From contig NZ_QBTZ01000001.1 of the NCBI RefSeq assembly GCF_003058055.1, forward strand, positions 4,234,001-4,298,000: 64,000 nucleotides of DNA, written 5' to 3'. Below, piece by piece: positions 9,156 through 18,740 of the stretch (positions within the stretch are counted from its first letter, which is position 1; every line of letters starts with the position of its first letter). The notes under the pieces are model-generated. The model was not told the DNA's origin. It did not search any database and saw only the letters and a program-made list of their open reading frames with translations. Origin of the DNA: Acidovorax sp. 107. Its GTDB lineage: Bacteria; Pseudomonadota; Gammaproteobacteria; Burkholderiales; Burkholderiaceae_C. The position numbers were made by a program, and so were the translations under genes.

Positions 9156-9887
9156 ATGAGCACCACGCATTTTGGTTTTCAGTCGGTGGACGAGCAGGAC
9201 AAGGCACGCCGCGTGCGTGGCGTGTTCGATTCCGTGGCCTCCAAGTACGACGTGATGAACGACCTCATGTCGGCGGGTTTGCACCGCGCCTGGAAGGCTT
9301 ACACCGTGATGGTGGCCAACCTGCGCGAAGGCAGCCAGGTGCTGGACATCGCGGGTGGCACGGGTGACCTGTCGCTGGCGTTCTCCAAGAAGGTGGGCGC
9401 GTCGGGCCGCGTGGTGCACACGGATATCAACGAAGCCATGCTGCGCGTGGGCCGCGACCGGCTCATCAACGAAGGCGTGGTGTTGCCCACCCTGGTCTGC
9501 GACGCCGAGAAGCTGCCGTTCCCCGACGCGCATTTCGACGTGGTGAGCGTGGCCTTTGGCCTGCGCAACATGACGCACAAGGACCAGGCCATTGCCGAGA
9601 TGTGCCGCGTGCTCAAGCCCGGCGGCAAGCTGCTGGTGCTGGAATTTTCCAAGGTGGCGCAGCCGCTGACCAAGGTGTACGACTGGTATTCATTCAAGGT
9701 GCTGCCCCAGTTGGGCAAGCTGGTGGCGGGCGACGACGCGAGCTACCGGTACCTGGCGGAGTCGATCCGCATGCACCCGGGGCAGGAAGAACTCAAAAGC
9801 CTCATGCAAAAAAATGGTTTTGGGCATGTGGACTATCACAACATGACGGGGGGCATTGTGGCTCTTCATGTTGGAATCAAGTGCTGA
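9156..9887 (+). CDS. ubiE: Ubiquinone/menaquinone biosynthesis C-methyltransferase UbiE
   Basis: SAM-dependent methyltransferase that methylates the ring of the polyprenyl-benzoquinol intermediate in ubiquinone synthesis. It shows SAM motif I ([12 protein letters not shown], near residue 62) and the UbiE signatures [17 protein letters not shown] near the start and [15 protein letters not shown] in the middle. The start at 9156 gives 243 residues and MSTTHFGFQ, typical of Comamonadaceae UbiE; an ATG at 9147 is an in-frame alternative. It heads a cluster with ubiJ and ubiB. Confidence 0.95.
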   Translation: MSTTHFGFQSVDEQDKARRVRGVFDSVASKYDVMNDLMSAGLHRAWKAYTVMVANLREGSQVLDIAGGTGDLSLAFSKKVGASGRVVHTDINEAMLRVGRDRLINEGVVLPTLVCDAEKLPFPDAHFDVVSVAFGLRNMTHKDQAIAEMCRVLKPGGKLLVLEFSKVAQPLTKVYDWYSFKVLPQLGKLVAGDDASYRYLAESIRMHPGQEELKSLMQKNGFGHVDYHNMTGGIVALHVGIKC

Positions 9888-9923
9888 GCGGTTTGCTCGG
9901 CGGATAACGGAGACGGAGAAGTC

Positions 9924-10964
9924 ATGATGAAACTGTGGTCTGTGGTGTTGGTCGCGATGCTGGCGTTTGCGCACGCCGATGCCGACGCCGCGCGGCGACT
10001 GGGTGGTGGCAAATCGGTGGGCAAGCAGTCCAGCAACGTGACGCAGCGCGAGTCGGCCACGCCGCCCGCCACGCCCGGGGCACCGGCGCAGAGCGCGACC
10101 AATACGGCCGCCGCTGCCAAGCCTGCCACCGCCACGCCGGCGACGGCACCGGCCGCACCGGCCAAGAAGCCCTGGGGCGCCATGCTGGGCGGCCTGGCGG
10201 CTGGCCTGGGCCTGGCCTGGCTGGCGCATTCGCTGGGCCTGGGTGCAGGCTTTGGCAACATCCTGATGATTGCGTTGCTGGCCTTTGCCGCGTTTGCCAT
10301 CTTCAAGATGGTGATGCGGTCCCGCAATGGGGGAGGCAGCAACGGTGCGGGGACCGCTGCCGGTGGCGCTCCGTTCGCGTTCCAGGGCGCAGGGGCCGCA
10401 ACGCCCGCCGCCGCCCAGGTGCCGCGGCAGTACAGCCCCAACAATGTGGGCAACGACGCTTCTGCCCGCCCCTGGGAGCGCAGCAGCATGGCATTTGACG
10501 CATCGCGTGCCGGCCAGGCAGGCGTGGGTTCGGGCGTGGTGATCGGGTCGGGCCTGTCGGGCTCGCAAAACTGGGGCGTGCCTGCCGATTTCGACACCGA
10601 GGGTTTCCTGTCGGCGGCCAAGCGCAACTTCGTGACCTTGCAGGGTGCGTGGGACCGCTCGGACATCGCCACCCTGCGGTCCATGATGACGGACAACATG
10701 CTCGACGAGATCCGCACCCAGCTGACCGAGCGTGAAGACCACCGCGGCACCCAGCCCAACCACACCGACGTGGTCATGATCGAGGCGCAGCTGCTGGGCA
10801 TCGAAGACCTGGGCGACGGCTACATGGCCAGCGTCGAGTTCTCGGGCATGATCCGTGAAGAACCCTCGGCCGGGCCCAGCCCCTTCCGCGAGGTCTGGAA
10901 CATGACCAAGCCCAAGGCGGGCAACACCGGCTGGCTGGTGGCAGGCGTGCAGGCACTGCAGTAA
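9924..10964 (+). CDS. Tim44-like domain membrane protein
   Basis: A 346-residue envelope protein. The N-terminus is a signal peptide or anchor (MMKLWSVVLVAMLAFAHADA), then comes a low-complexity Ala/Thr/Pro linker (about residues 40-75). One or two transmembrane segments follow (about 78-130, LGGLAAGLGLAWLAHSLGLG and ILMIALLAFAAFAIF). The C-terminal part (about 220-346) is a Tim44-like domain (FDTEGFLSAAKRNFVTLQGAW and a closing TGWLVAGVQAL). Despite the name, bacterial members are not import motors and their function is unsettled. It lies between ubiE and ubiJ in one orientation. Confidence 0.85.
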   Translation: MMKLWSVVLVAMLAFAHADADAARRLGGGKSVGKQSSNVTQRESATPPATPGAPAQSATNTAAAAKPATATPATAPAAPAKKPWGAMLGGLAAGLGLAWLAHSLGLGAGFGNILMIALLAFAAFAIFKMVMRSRNGGGSNGAGTAAGGAPFAFQGAGAATPAAAQVPRQYSPNNVGNDASARPWERSSMAFDASRAGQAGVGSGVVIGSGLSGSQNWGVPADFDTEGFLSAAKRNFVTLQGAWDRSDIATLRSMMTDNMLDEIRTQLTEREDHRGTQPNHTDVVMIEAQLLGIEDLGDGYMASVEFSGMIREEPSAGPSPFREVWNMTKPKAGNTGWLVAGVQALQ

Positions 10965-11025
10965 TCGCAGCCCAGGGCGCTCCTGTGCGCCAGGGGCATT
11001 CCAGTTCAGGGAATAATCGGGGACT

Positions 11026-11673
11026 ATGGCAACACCACAGTCCCCTTTTCCTTTTCTGGACGGCCTCTTCGAGCGGCTGGCCGCCGGTCCACAGCCCCCG
11101 CAATGGCTGGTGCATGAAGTGCAGCAGCGTCTGGTGCTGTTTCTCAACCATGTGCTGATGCAGGAAAAAGAGGCCACCGACCGGCTGGTGCGCCAAAAAG
11201 GCCGCGTCGCTCGCGTGCAGTGGCGGGTTTACTCCCTGTCGCTGGTCATCACCCCGGCAGGCCTGTTCAACCTGGCGCCCGAATCTGCCGTGCCGGATCT
11301 GCGGCTGGAAGTGACCGACAGCTCTCCCTTCACCCTGGCCCAGGCCGCGCTGCGGGGCGACAAGCCGACCATCCGCATCGAGGGCGATGTGCAACTGGCC
11401 GCAGAGATCAACTGGCTGGTGGACCATGTGCGCTGGGACGTGGAAGAGGACCTGGCCCGCGTGATCGGTGATGCCCCCGCGCACACGCTGGCGCAGTTTG
11501 CCAGCCGCGCTGCACAGGCGCTGCGCCAGTTTGTGGGTTCGCGCATGGCCGCAGCCGGCCAGTCGCCCTCATCGGCGGTCGCGCCGATGGCTACGGTGGC
11601 GCCGGTGGCTCCTGGCACTCCGACGGCTGCGCCGCTGTCGCCCTCGGGTGGTTCCGACCGGGCTGACGCATGA
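11026..11673 (+). CDS. ubiJ: Ubiquinone biosynthesis accessory factor UbiJ (SCP2 domain)
   Basis: A 215-residue cytosolic protein with an SCP2-like lipid-binding fold over its first about 150 residues (for example [15 protein letters not shown] and [20 protein letters not shown]). A helical segment and a low-complexity Ala/Pro tail follow. In E. coli UbiJ binds ubiquinone intermediates in the Ubi metabolon. The assignment rests on the fold together with its position between ubiE and ubiB. Its stop overlaps the ubiB start by four bases (ATGA). Confidence 0.85.
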   Translation: MATPQSPFPFLDGLFERLAAGPQPPQWLVHEVQQRLVLFLNHVLMQEKEATDRLVRQKGRVARVQWRVYSLSLVITPAGLFNLAPESAVPDLRLEVTDSSPFTLAQAALRGDKPTIRIEGDVQLAAEINWLVDHVRWDVEEDLARVIGDAPAHTLAQFASRAAQALRQFVGSRMAAAGQSPSSAVAPMATVAPVAPGTPTAAPLSPSGGSDRADA

Positions 11674-13236
11674 AGCGCTTCTTGCGGGGGGCTGCCATCC
11701 TGTGGGTGGTGTTCCGGTTCGGCCTGGACGGCTTGCTGCTAGACAGCTTTCAAAAGCCCTGGCTGCGCATGATCTCGCGCATCCTGTCCATCGGGCGCAA
11801 CCTGGATGCGCCGCGTGGACAGCGCCTGCGCGAGGCGCTGGAGAGCCTGGGGCCCATCTTCGTCAAGTTTGGCCAGGTGCTGTCCACCCGGCGCGACCTG
11901 CTACCGCCCGACATGGCCGACGAACTGGCCCGCCTGCAGGATCGGGTGCCGCCGTTCGACCCCGACATTGCGATTGCCACCATCGAGCGCGCTTTTCGCC
12001 GCCCCGTGGACGAGGTGTTCACCACCTTCGACCGTATCCCGGTGGCCAGTGCGTCCATTGCCCAGGTCCATTTCGCCACGTTGCGTGATCGCCAGGGCAT
12101 CGAGCGCGAGGTAGCGGTCAAGGTGCTGCGTCCGGGCATGCTGCCCGTGATCGAAAAGGACCTGAGCCTCATGCGCATGATGGCGGGCTGGGTCGAGAGC
12201 CTGTCGGCCGATGGCAAGCGCCTCAAGCCGCGTGAGGTGGTCGCCGAGTTCGACAACTACCTGCACGACGAGCTGGATCTGGTGCGCGAGGCGGCCAACG
12301 CCGCGCAGCTGCGGCGCAACATGACCGGGCTGGACCTGGTGCTGATTCCCGAGATCTTCTGGGACTTCTGCCACCCCGAGGTCATGGTGATGCAGCGCAT
12401 GAAGGGCGTTCCCATCAGCCAGGTCGAGCGCCTGCGTGATGCCGGGGTGGACATCCCCAAGCTGGCGCGCGACGGCGTCACCATCTTCTTCACCCAGGTG
12501 TTTCGCGACGGCTTTTTCCACGCTGACATGCACCCGGGCAACATCCAGGTGAGTCTGGAGCCAGCCACGTTCGGCCGCTATATCTCGCTGGACTTCGGCA
12601 TCGTCGGCACGTTGACCGAAGTGGACAAGGAATACCTGGCGCAGAACTTCGTGGCGTTTTTTCCGCCGGGACTACAAGCGGGTGGCGGAGCTGCACATCG
12701 AAAGTGGCTGGGTGCCCCCGGGGACGCGGGTCAACGACCTCGAATCGGCCATTCGCGCCGTGTGCGAACCGTATTTCGACCGGCCGCTCAAGGAAATCTC
12801 GCTCGGCATGGTGCTGATGCGCCTGTTCCAGACCTCACGCCGTTTTCAGGTCGAAATCCAGCCCCAGCTGGTGCTGCTGCAAAAAACCCTGCTCAACATC
12901 GAAGGCCTGGGCCGCCAGCTCGACCCCGAACTCGATCTCTGGAGCACGGCCAAGCCTTTCCTCGAAAAGTGGATGCTCGAGCAGATGGGCCCCCAGCGCC
13001 TGTGGCGCGAACTGCGGGCGGAGGCGCCGCACTATGCCAAGCTGCTGCCCGAGCTGCCACGGCTGGTCTACGACGCGCTGCGCCAGCGCCCGGCGGACCA
13101 CCAGTCGGCGATCCGCGAGCTGCTGGAAGCCCAAAACCGCACCAACCGGCTGCTGCAAGGCATCATTTTTGCTGGGGTGGGGTTTGTGCTGGGCTTGCTG
13201 CTCATCCAACTGCTGATCAGAATCCGGCTTTTCTGA
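11670..13236 (+). pseudogene. ubiB: UbiB (ABC1/ADCK-like ubiquinone biosynthesis ATPase), interrupted by a +1 frameshift
   Basis: Atypical protein-kinase-like ATPase needed for ubiquinone biosynthesis, normally membrane-anchored by C-terminal helices. The first part (11670 to about 12662) holds [15 protein letters not shown] (KxGQ motif), [17 protein letters not shown] and HADMHPGNI. The frame then shifts inside a run of six T (12657-12662). With five T the codons would read through into [20 protein letters not shown] and the normal C-terminus, ending at 13236 with two hydrophobic helices. All domain parts are intact on both sides. It may be a single-base sequencing error, a recent mutation, or be rescued by slippage at the T-run; without correction the product loses its C-terminal third. 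Confidence 0.85.
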
Positions 13237-13333
13237 CGATCTGCATGTGCGGGGCCCCCGGGCAGGGGGCCGGTGCTGTCGTCGGATTTCTTCACCATCG
13301 ACCGACCGAGACAAAAAGAGAGAGGAGCGCGCT

Positions 13334-14779
13334 GTGCTGCTGACCCTGGTTATCGTTTACCTGCTGATCACGATCGGCATCGGCCTGTTGGCAGCCCGGC
13401 GCGTCAAGAACGCTGCGGACTTCGCCATCGCCGGGCGCCACCTGCCGCTGTACATGATCATCACCACCACGTTCGCCACGTGGTTCGGGTCAGAGACCGT
13501 GCTGGGCATTCCCGCCAAGTTCATCGAGGGTGGCCTGGGCAATGTGGTGGAAGACCCCTTCGGCGCGGGCTTCTGCCTGATCCTGGTCGGCCTTTTCTTT
13601 GCTGGCAAGCTGTACCGCATGACGCTGCTCACCATCAGCGACTACTACCGCGAGCGCTACGGCCGTGCGGTGGAAGTCGTCTGCTCGCTGATCATCATGC
13701 TGAGCTATCTGGGCTGGGTTTCGGCCCAGGTCACGGCGCTGGGGCTGGTGTTCAACCTGTTGTCTGGCGGCGCCATCAGCATTCCGGTGGGCATGACGAT
13801 TGGCGTGGTCTCCATCCTGGCCTACACGCTGTTCGGCGGCATGTGGTCGGTGGCGGTCACCGACTTCATCCAGATGATCATCCTGGTGGTGGGCCTGGCC
13901 ATCATTGCCGTGTTTGCGGGCAACATGGCCGGCGGGGCCGACAAGGTGATCGAGTTCGCGTCCAGCCGTGAGCTGTTCCGGTTCCTGCCTGAACCGAAGT
14001 TCCATGACGTGATGTTCTTCATCGCGGCGGGCGTGACCATGATGTTCGGCTCCATCCCCCAACAGGACGTCTTTCAGCGCGTGATGTCGGCCAACAACAT
14101 TCAGGCGGCCACGCGAGGCCCTGTGATCGGCGGCATCTGCTACATCCTGTTCGCCTTTGTCCCCATGTTCCTGGTGGCCAGCGCACTCATCATCATGCCG
14201 ACCGAAACGGCTGCGCTGCTCAAGGACGACCCGCAAAAGGTGCTGCCCACGCTGGTGCTGGAGAAGATGCCTTTCGTGATGCAGGTGCTGTTCTTCGGGG
14301 CCCTGCTGTCGGCGCTCAAATCCACGGCCTCGGCCACCCTGCTGGCGCCGAGCGTCACTTTCACCGAGAACATCTGGCGCCAGTTCCGCCCGCACAGCTC
14401 GGACAAGCAGCACCTGCGCACGATGCGCATCACCACGCTGGTGTTCAGCGCCTGTGTGCTGGCTTATGCCATCTACATGCAGGGCACGTCGATCTATGAG
14501 CTGGTGTCGGGCGCCTACCAGGTGCCGCTGGTGGGTGCGTTTGTTCCGCTGGTGTTCGGCCTGTACTGGAAGCGCGCCACCACGCAGGGCGCGATCTTTG
14601 CCATCGTGCTGGGCCTCGTGACCTGGCTGTTGTTCCTGGCCACACCGGCAGGGGCAACCTTCCCGGCGCAGTTGGCAGGTTTGCTCGCTGCGCTGGCGGG
14701 CATGCTGATCGGCTCTCTCGGGCCACAGGCCATCCGCAACAGCCACGCCACTCACCACAAGATGGTCGGTGTGGAATAG
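13334..14779 (+). CDS. Sodium:solute symporter (SSS family)
   Basis: A 481-residue polytopic inner-membrane protein with roughly 13 hydrophobic segments. Family features include [21 protein letters not shown] near residues 35-55, [18 protein letters not shown], the core [11 protein letters not shown], and a late YKR-like [13 protein letters not shown]. The GTG at 13334 is chosen because AGAGAGGAG precedes it at good spacing and the hydrophobic start ([17 protein letters not shown]) follows at once. The substrate is unknown; relatives carry proline, pantothenate or organic acids. It is followed by the leader hairpin that contains the group II intron. Confidence 0.85.
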   Translation: MLLTLVIVYLLITIGIGLLAARRVKNAADFAIAGRHLPLYMIITTTFATWFGSETVLGIPAKFIEGGLGNVVEDPFGAGFCLILVGLFFAGKLYRMTLLTISDYYRERYGRAVEVVCSLIIMLSYLGWVSAQVTALGLVFNLLSGGAISIPVGMTIGVVSILAYTLFGGMWSVAVTDFIQMIILVVGLAIIAVFAGNMAGGADKVIEFASSRELFRFLPEPKFHDVMFFIAAGVTMMFGSIPQQDVFQRVMSANNIQAATRGPVIGGICYILFAFVPMFLVASALIIMPTETAALLKDDPQKVLPTLVLEKMPFVMQVLFFGALLSALKSTASATLLAPSVTFTENIWRQFRPHSSDKQHLRTMRITTLVFSACVLAYAIYMQGTSIYELVSGAYQVPLVGAFVPLVFGLYWKRATTQGAIFAIVLGLVTWLLFLATPAGATFPAQLAGLLAALAGMLIGSLGPQAIRNSHATHHKMVGVE

Positions 14780-14803
14780 ACCAGTGGTTATGGGCATGCC
14801 GCC

Positions 14804-14820
14804 TATAATTGAGGGTTTTG
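14804..14820 (+). promoter_or_regulatory. Possible -10 element and split leader hairpin of the fmdB-DUF502-aspS operon
   Basis: TATAAT at 14804-14809 is a perfect -10 hexamer, but no convincing -35 is visible. It is followed by TTGAGGG, which would pair with CCCTCAA just beyond the intron (17706-17712) if the intron were absent. The intron therefore lies in the 5' leader, downstream of the likely transcription start. Confidence 0.4.
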
Positions 14821-15849
14821 GTGCGACACGTAACGTGTTGCTCTGAGAGAGGTAGCTAGCCTCACTAAATAATTAGCAATTAAATCAAGCACTTACGGTG
14901 CTTTTATTTAGAGATTGAGAGCCGGTAAAACGGTCCTCTACAGACCGCAACCTAGTTGCGGTTTTGATAATTGCAGCGGGTAAAACCGACTGCAATGCAG
15001 GGTTAAACCTGCTTTCATCGCGGCAGTGATGCCGTCTGTGGCGCTCGCGCAACTTGCCGACGAGTCCGCCACAAGCGGAACTCGCCAATGGGATGACCAA
15101 ATCCGTCCACGGATTGGTCACCTTGTAAATTGCGCTGCGCATCTCTGACTCTCAGAGTGCTCTGCTCTGTTTTGCCTTGTCACACCTTCGTCCGAAGTGC
15201 TGTGACCTCTTGTACGACCATGAGTAGCCTAGAGTGGCATGCGGGGACGGTAACGTCTCCGTGTGAAGCCCGCTCGACAATGCGTCCCCGTAACACGGCT
15301 GGAGTCCCCTGCGAGGGGGGCGTCAGGACCATCGCCAGCAGAGGTGATATAGGACGCTAGGCTAGTTCCGCATGGGCAACATAAGTGAATCATCGTTTGA
15401 ACCAGGGTAACAATTGAGCGGCCAAATCTGCTGATAGGCCGTAACCAAACGGTGCGCTGCTGGCATCACCTGTCAAAACTAGGTGTTCGTCGTCACACAT
15501 GCAGCCCCTGGAGAGATGAGCCCTAAACGGATAGACGTAAACAACGCAAGTTGTCATTCGTCGGCAAGACAGGGAACGTGGTAAGCCCCACTGTCCGCCC
15601 AAGCGCTCTGCGCAAGGGCAGGGAAGTCGCGAGACGACCTGTTGGATGAGGGGGTATGGGATAGCGGAGAAAGCGAATGGTTACCTGTAATGGGTGGCAT
15701 AGGGGCCCGTGCCCTGACGCGAAAGCGTGCTGACTTCCGCGTGGTGCAATCGTCGTTACACGACTGACTAAGTTCAAACTGACCCCGAAGGGATGCAATT
15801 CCCCTTCGGGGGAGGTGTGCGTCTCCAGGGGTTCAACCTGGAGGAAAGC

Positions 15850-17580
15850 ATGAGAAAACACGTCGCTTCGCGCGACGAGTCTGCGTCCTCACGCGAACCG
15901 CAAGACTGGCACTCCATCGATTGGGGTCTAGTGGCGCGGAACGTGCGGACGACGCAGACCCGTCTAGCGAAGGCTACGCAAGAAAAAGACTGGCGCCGCG
16001 TGAAAGCGCTGCAAAGGTCCCTAACTCACTCGTTCTCGGCCAGAGCGCTGGCCGTGAGAAGAGTGACCGAAAACCAAGGCAAACGAACGAGTGGCGTCGA
16101 TCGCGAACTTTGGGATTCGCCTGCCTCCAAATGGGCGGCGATCGGTCGGTTGAAGAATCTTCGAGGGTACAAACCGCAGCCCTTGCGGCGGGTCTACATT
16201 CCCAAAGCAAACGGGAAGGAAAGGCCGCTTGGCATTCCGACCATGTTTGACAGGGCCATGCAGGCGTTGTTCTTACTGGCATTGGAACCAGTGTCAGAGA
16301 GCACCAGCGACCCGAACAGCTACGGCTTTCGGACTGGGCGCTCAACGCACGATGCCATGAGCCAGTTGTTCGTTTCCTTGTCTCAGAAGGCCTCGGCCGA
16401 ATGGGTACTGGAAGCCGACATTCAGGGGTTCTTCGACCATATCAACCATGACTGGATGCTCGACCGTGTTCTCACAAACAGGGAAGTGCTACGGAAATGG
16501 TTGAAAGCCGGAGTGGTCCATCAAGGCCGCTTCTCGCCGACTGATGAGGGAACACCGCAAGGTGGTGTCATTTCGCCAGCCCTGGCGAACTGCGTTCTGA
16601 ACGGGTTGGAAACGGGACTCGCCGCGCACTTAAAGGCGCGGCTGGGTGTTGTGAAAGTCCGCAGAGCCAAAGTAAATGTGGTCCGCTTCGCGGACGACTT
16701 CGTCATCACTGGGAGCTCACGAGAGCTGTTAGAGATTGAAGTCCGACCATGGGTAGAAGCCTTCCTTGCAAAACGAGGATTGCGACTATCGCTGGAAAAG
16801 ACCTGCGTCACGCACATTGACCGAGGCTTCGATTTCCTTGGATGGAACTTCCGCAAATACCGTGGAAAGTTGCTAATCAAGCCTAGCAAGAAAAACGTGA
16901 AAGCGTTTTACCGAAAGGTATCGGAAATCGTACGGACGCATCTATCGACGAAACAGGAGAATCTCATTGCGCAACTGAACCCAATCCTTCGGGGCTGGGC
17001 TAGGTATCACCAACCGGTGGTCGCGAAAGAGACGTTCAGTCGGATGGACTACCTCATCTACTGGCGGCTTGTCCGCTGGGCGAGGAGGCGACATCCGAAG
17101 AAGTCCCCAAGCTGGTGCACCCAACGTTACTGGAAGGTCATTGGTGAAAGGACAGAGTTCGCAACCAAAGTAGGTACAGAAGACGAACCGATCATGAAAC
17201 GGTTGGCGCGATTAAGCGACACAGTGATTGAAAGGCATGAAAAGATCAAAGGAGACTACAACCCCTTTGATCCTGTCTGGGAGGAGTATGGAGAGATGTT
17301 GCGGACGAAACGCACGGCAAAGAGCCTGCGCCATCGTTACGAAGCGTCAATGCTGTATATCTCCCAGGACGGGCGCTGTGCACTCTGCACGGAACTGCTC
17401 GATCATGAGGGCGGCTGGCACGATCATCACATTGTTTACAAGGTGAATGGCGGGTCGGACGCTATGTCTAACCGGGTGCTCCTGCACCCGGTGTGCCATC
17501 AGAGGCTGCATGCCCTTGGGTTGCCGGTCGCGAAGCCGGCCTCAACAAGGCTTAGGGTCCAAGATAAGAAAGGCGCGTAG
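15850..17580 (+). CDS. ltrA: Group II intron reverse transcriptase/maturase with HNH endonuclease
   Basis: A 576-residue intron-encoded protein that splices (maturase), reverse-transcribes and mobilises the intron. In order: an RT domain with YIPKANGKERPLGIPT (about residues 116-132), ADIQGFFDHINHDWML (about 193-208), GTPQGGVISPALAN, and the catalytic VRFADDFVITG, a FADD variant of YADD, near residue 281. A maturase X domain follows (NPILRGWARYHQ), then an HNH nuclease (about 510-560) with CALC, HHI and CHQRLHALG. The ATG at 15850 follows an excellent GGAGGAAAGC site. The overall sequence fits the chloroplast-like lineage; the class is recalled, not computed. The reading frame is intact, so the intron is probably active. 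Confidence 0.93.
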   Translation: MRKHVASRDESASSREPQDWHSIDWGLVARNVRTTQTRLAKATQEKDWRRVKALQRSLTHSFSARALAVRRVTENQGKRTSGVDRELWDSPASKWAAIGRLKNLRGYKPQPLRRVYIPKANGKERPLGIPTMFDRAMQALFLLALEPVSESTSDPNSYGFRTGRSTHDAMSQLFVSLSQKASAEWVLEADIQGFFDHINHDWMLDRVLTNREVLRKWLKAGVVHQGRFSPTDEGTPQGGVISPALANCVLNGLETGLAAHLKARLGVVKVRRAKVNVVRFADDFVITGSSRELLEIEVRPWVEAFLAKRGLRLSLEKTCVTHIDRGFDFLGWNFRKYRGKLLIKPSKKNVKAFYRKVSEIVRTHLSTKQENLIAQLNPILRGWARYHQPVVAKETFSRMDYLIYWRLVRWARRRHPKKSPSWCTQRYWKVIGERTEFATKVGTEDEPIMKRLARLSDTVIERHEKIKGDYNPFDPVWEEYGEMLRTKRTAKSLRHRYEASMLYISQDGRCALCTELLDHEGGWHDHHIVYKVNGGSDAMSNRVLLHPVCHQRLHALGLPVAKPASTRLRVQDKKGA

Positions 17581-17624
17581 AGTAAAATCGCGTGTTTTGC
17601 TTATTGCTGGACTAAGTTGTGCTT

Positions 17625-17658
17625 GAGCCGTGTGCGGTGAAAGTCGCACGCACGGTTC
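17625..17658 (+). other. Group II intron catalytic domain V
   Basis: A 34-nt helix starting GAGCCGTG and ending CGCACGGTTC, with a GAAA tetraloop and the catalytic AGC triad at 17626-17628. It is the most conserved part of group II ribozymes and is intact here. Confidence 0.9.
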
Positions 17659-17721
17659 TTAGGGGGGGATGGTCCAGTAATGGGCTGTCCCTACCCTCCC
17701 ACTTTCCCTCAACACACTGAC

Positions 17722-18063
17722 ATGCCTATTTACGCCTACAAATGCGGCTCCTGTGGCCATGCCAAGGATGTGCTGCAAAAAATCTCCGACGCACCGCTGA
17801 CGGTGTGCCCCGCTTGCGGCGCCGAGGCCTTCTCCAAGCAGGTCACGGCCGCAGGTTTCCAGCTCAAGGGCTCGGGCTGGTATGTGACCGATTTCCGCGG
17901 AGGCAACGGGGGTAACTCGGCCCCGGCCACCGAGGCCAAGTCGGAGTCCAAGACCGAGTCGGCAGCACCGGCCAGTGGCGGTGATGCTCCTAAAAAAGAA
18001 GCGGCCAGCACAAGCAGCACTAGCGCCACCGGCGCCAGCGGCACTTCTTCGTCTTCGAGCTGA
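17722..18063 (+). CDS. FmdB-family zinc ribbon protein
   Basis: A 113-residue protein that begins MPIYAYKCGSCGH, typical of the FmdB zinc-ribbon family. Two CxxC pairs (CGSC near residue 8 and CPAC near 31) would bind one zinc. The C-terminal half is a low-complexity Ser/Ala/Thr tail. The start at 17722 matches the family N-terminus. It is the first gene after the intron and leads an operon with DUF502 and aspS, a common betaproteobacterial order. FmdB was named as a regulator of amidase genes, but this small version has no proven role. Confidence 0.85.
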   Translation: MPIYAYKCGSCGHAKDVLQKISDAPLTVCPACGAEAFSKQVTAAGFQLKGSGWYVTDFRGGNGGNSAPATEAKSESKTESAAPASGGDAPKKEAASTSSTSATGASGTSSSSS

Positions 18064-18071
18064 GGATCTGC

Positions 18072-18692
18072 ATGGCTGCCTTGCGCAAATGGCTGTTGAC
18101 AGGCCTCCTGGTCATCGTGCCCGGTGTCATCACCGCCTGGGTGCTCAACTGGATTGTGAGCACGCTCGACCAGACCCTGCAGATCCTGCCTGGCGCGTGG
18201 CAACCCGACAAGCTGCTCGGGGTGCATGTCCCGGGCTTTGGCGTGGTGCTGACACTGGCCATCTTGCTGGTGGTGGGCGCCATTGCCAGCAACTTCGCGG
18301 GCCGCAAGCTCGTGCAGTGGGGTGATGCACTGGTGCACCGCATCCCGGTGGTGCGCTCGATCTACTCCAGCGTCAAGCAGGTGTCGGACACGCTGTTTTC
18401 CGAAAGCGGCAATGCCTTTCGCAAGGCCGTGCTCGTGCAGTGGCCCCGCGAAGGGGTATGGACCGTGGCGTTCGTCACGGGTGCCCCCAATGGTGAAGTG
18501 GCTGCGTACCTGCGCGACGAGTTCGTCAGCGTGTACGTGCCCACCACCCCCAACCCTACCGGTGGGTATTTTGTGATGGTGCGCAAGAGCGACTGTGTCG
18601 AGCTCGACATGAGCGTGGACAGTGCCCTCAAGTACATCGTCTCGATGGGCGTTGTGGCTCCTGCGGACCCCACGCTGCCCCCACCCAAGTAA
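18072..18692 (+). CDS. DUF502 family membrane protein
   Basis: A 206-residue inner-membrane protein with two N-terminal transmembrane segments (about residues 6-28 and 55-80). A soluble domain carries the family block IPVVRSIYSSVKQVSDTL (near residue 95) and PTTPNPTGGYFVMV (near residue 156). Function unknown. It lies eight bases after fmdB and 48 bases before aspS, in the same direction. Confidence 0.88.
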   Translation: MAALRKWLLTGLLVIVPGVITAWVLNWIVSTLDQTLQILPGAWQPDKLLGVHVPGFGVVLTLAILLVVGAIASNFAGRKLVQWGDALVHRIPVVRSIYSSVKQVSDTLFSESGNAFRKAVLVQWPREGVWTVAFVTGAPNGEVAAYLRDEFVSVYVPTTPNPTGGYFVMVRKSDCVELDMSVDSALKYIVSMGVVAPADPTLPPPK

Positions 18693-18740
18693 GCAATCTC
18701 TTTCAACGTCAACGCGCCCCCCGGCGCCGGAAGTTTTGTC

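Larger units (their letters stand above)
14821..17702 (+). mobile_element. Group II intron (about 2.9 kb) with intron-encoded protein
   Basis: The 5' end GTGCGACACG fits the group II 5' splice consensus GUGYG. The 3' part has a canonical 34-nt domain V (17625-17658), then a domain VI-like stem (GGGGGGG with CCCTCCC and a candidate branch A at 17693) ending in AC. About 1.03 kb of structured non-coding RNA precedes the ORF in domain IV. Base composition is visibly less GC-rich than the flanking genes. It inserts on the sense strand between a symporter gene and fmdB. CAAAAC at 15474-15479 is complementary to the last six exon bases GTTTTG and is a candidate EBS1. Retrohoming elements of this kind normally splice themselves from the host transcript. 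Confidence 0.92.

Noticed and set aside
15130-15360. Small open frames in the first kilobase of the group II intron
   Set aside because: This region is structured ribozyme RNA (domains I-III); the frames lack ribosome-binding sites and protein features.
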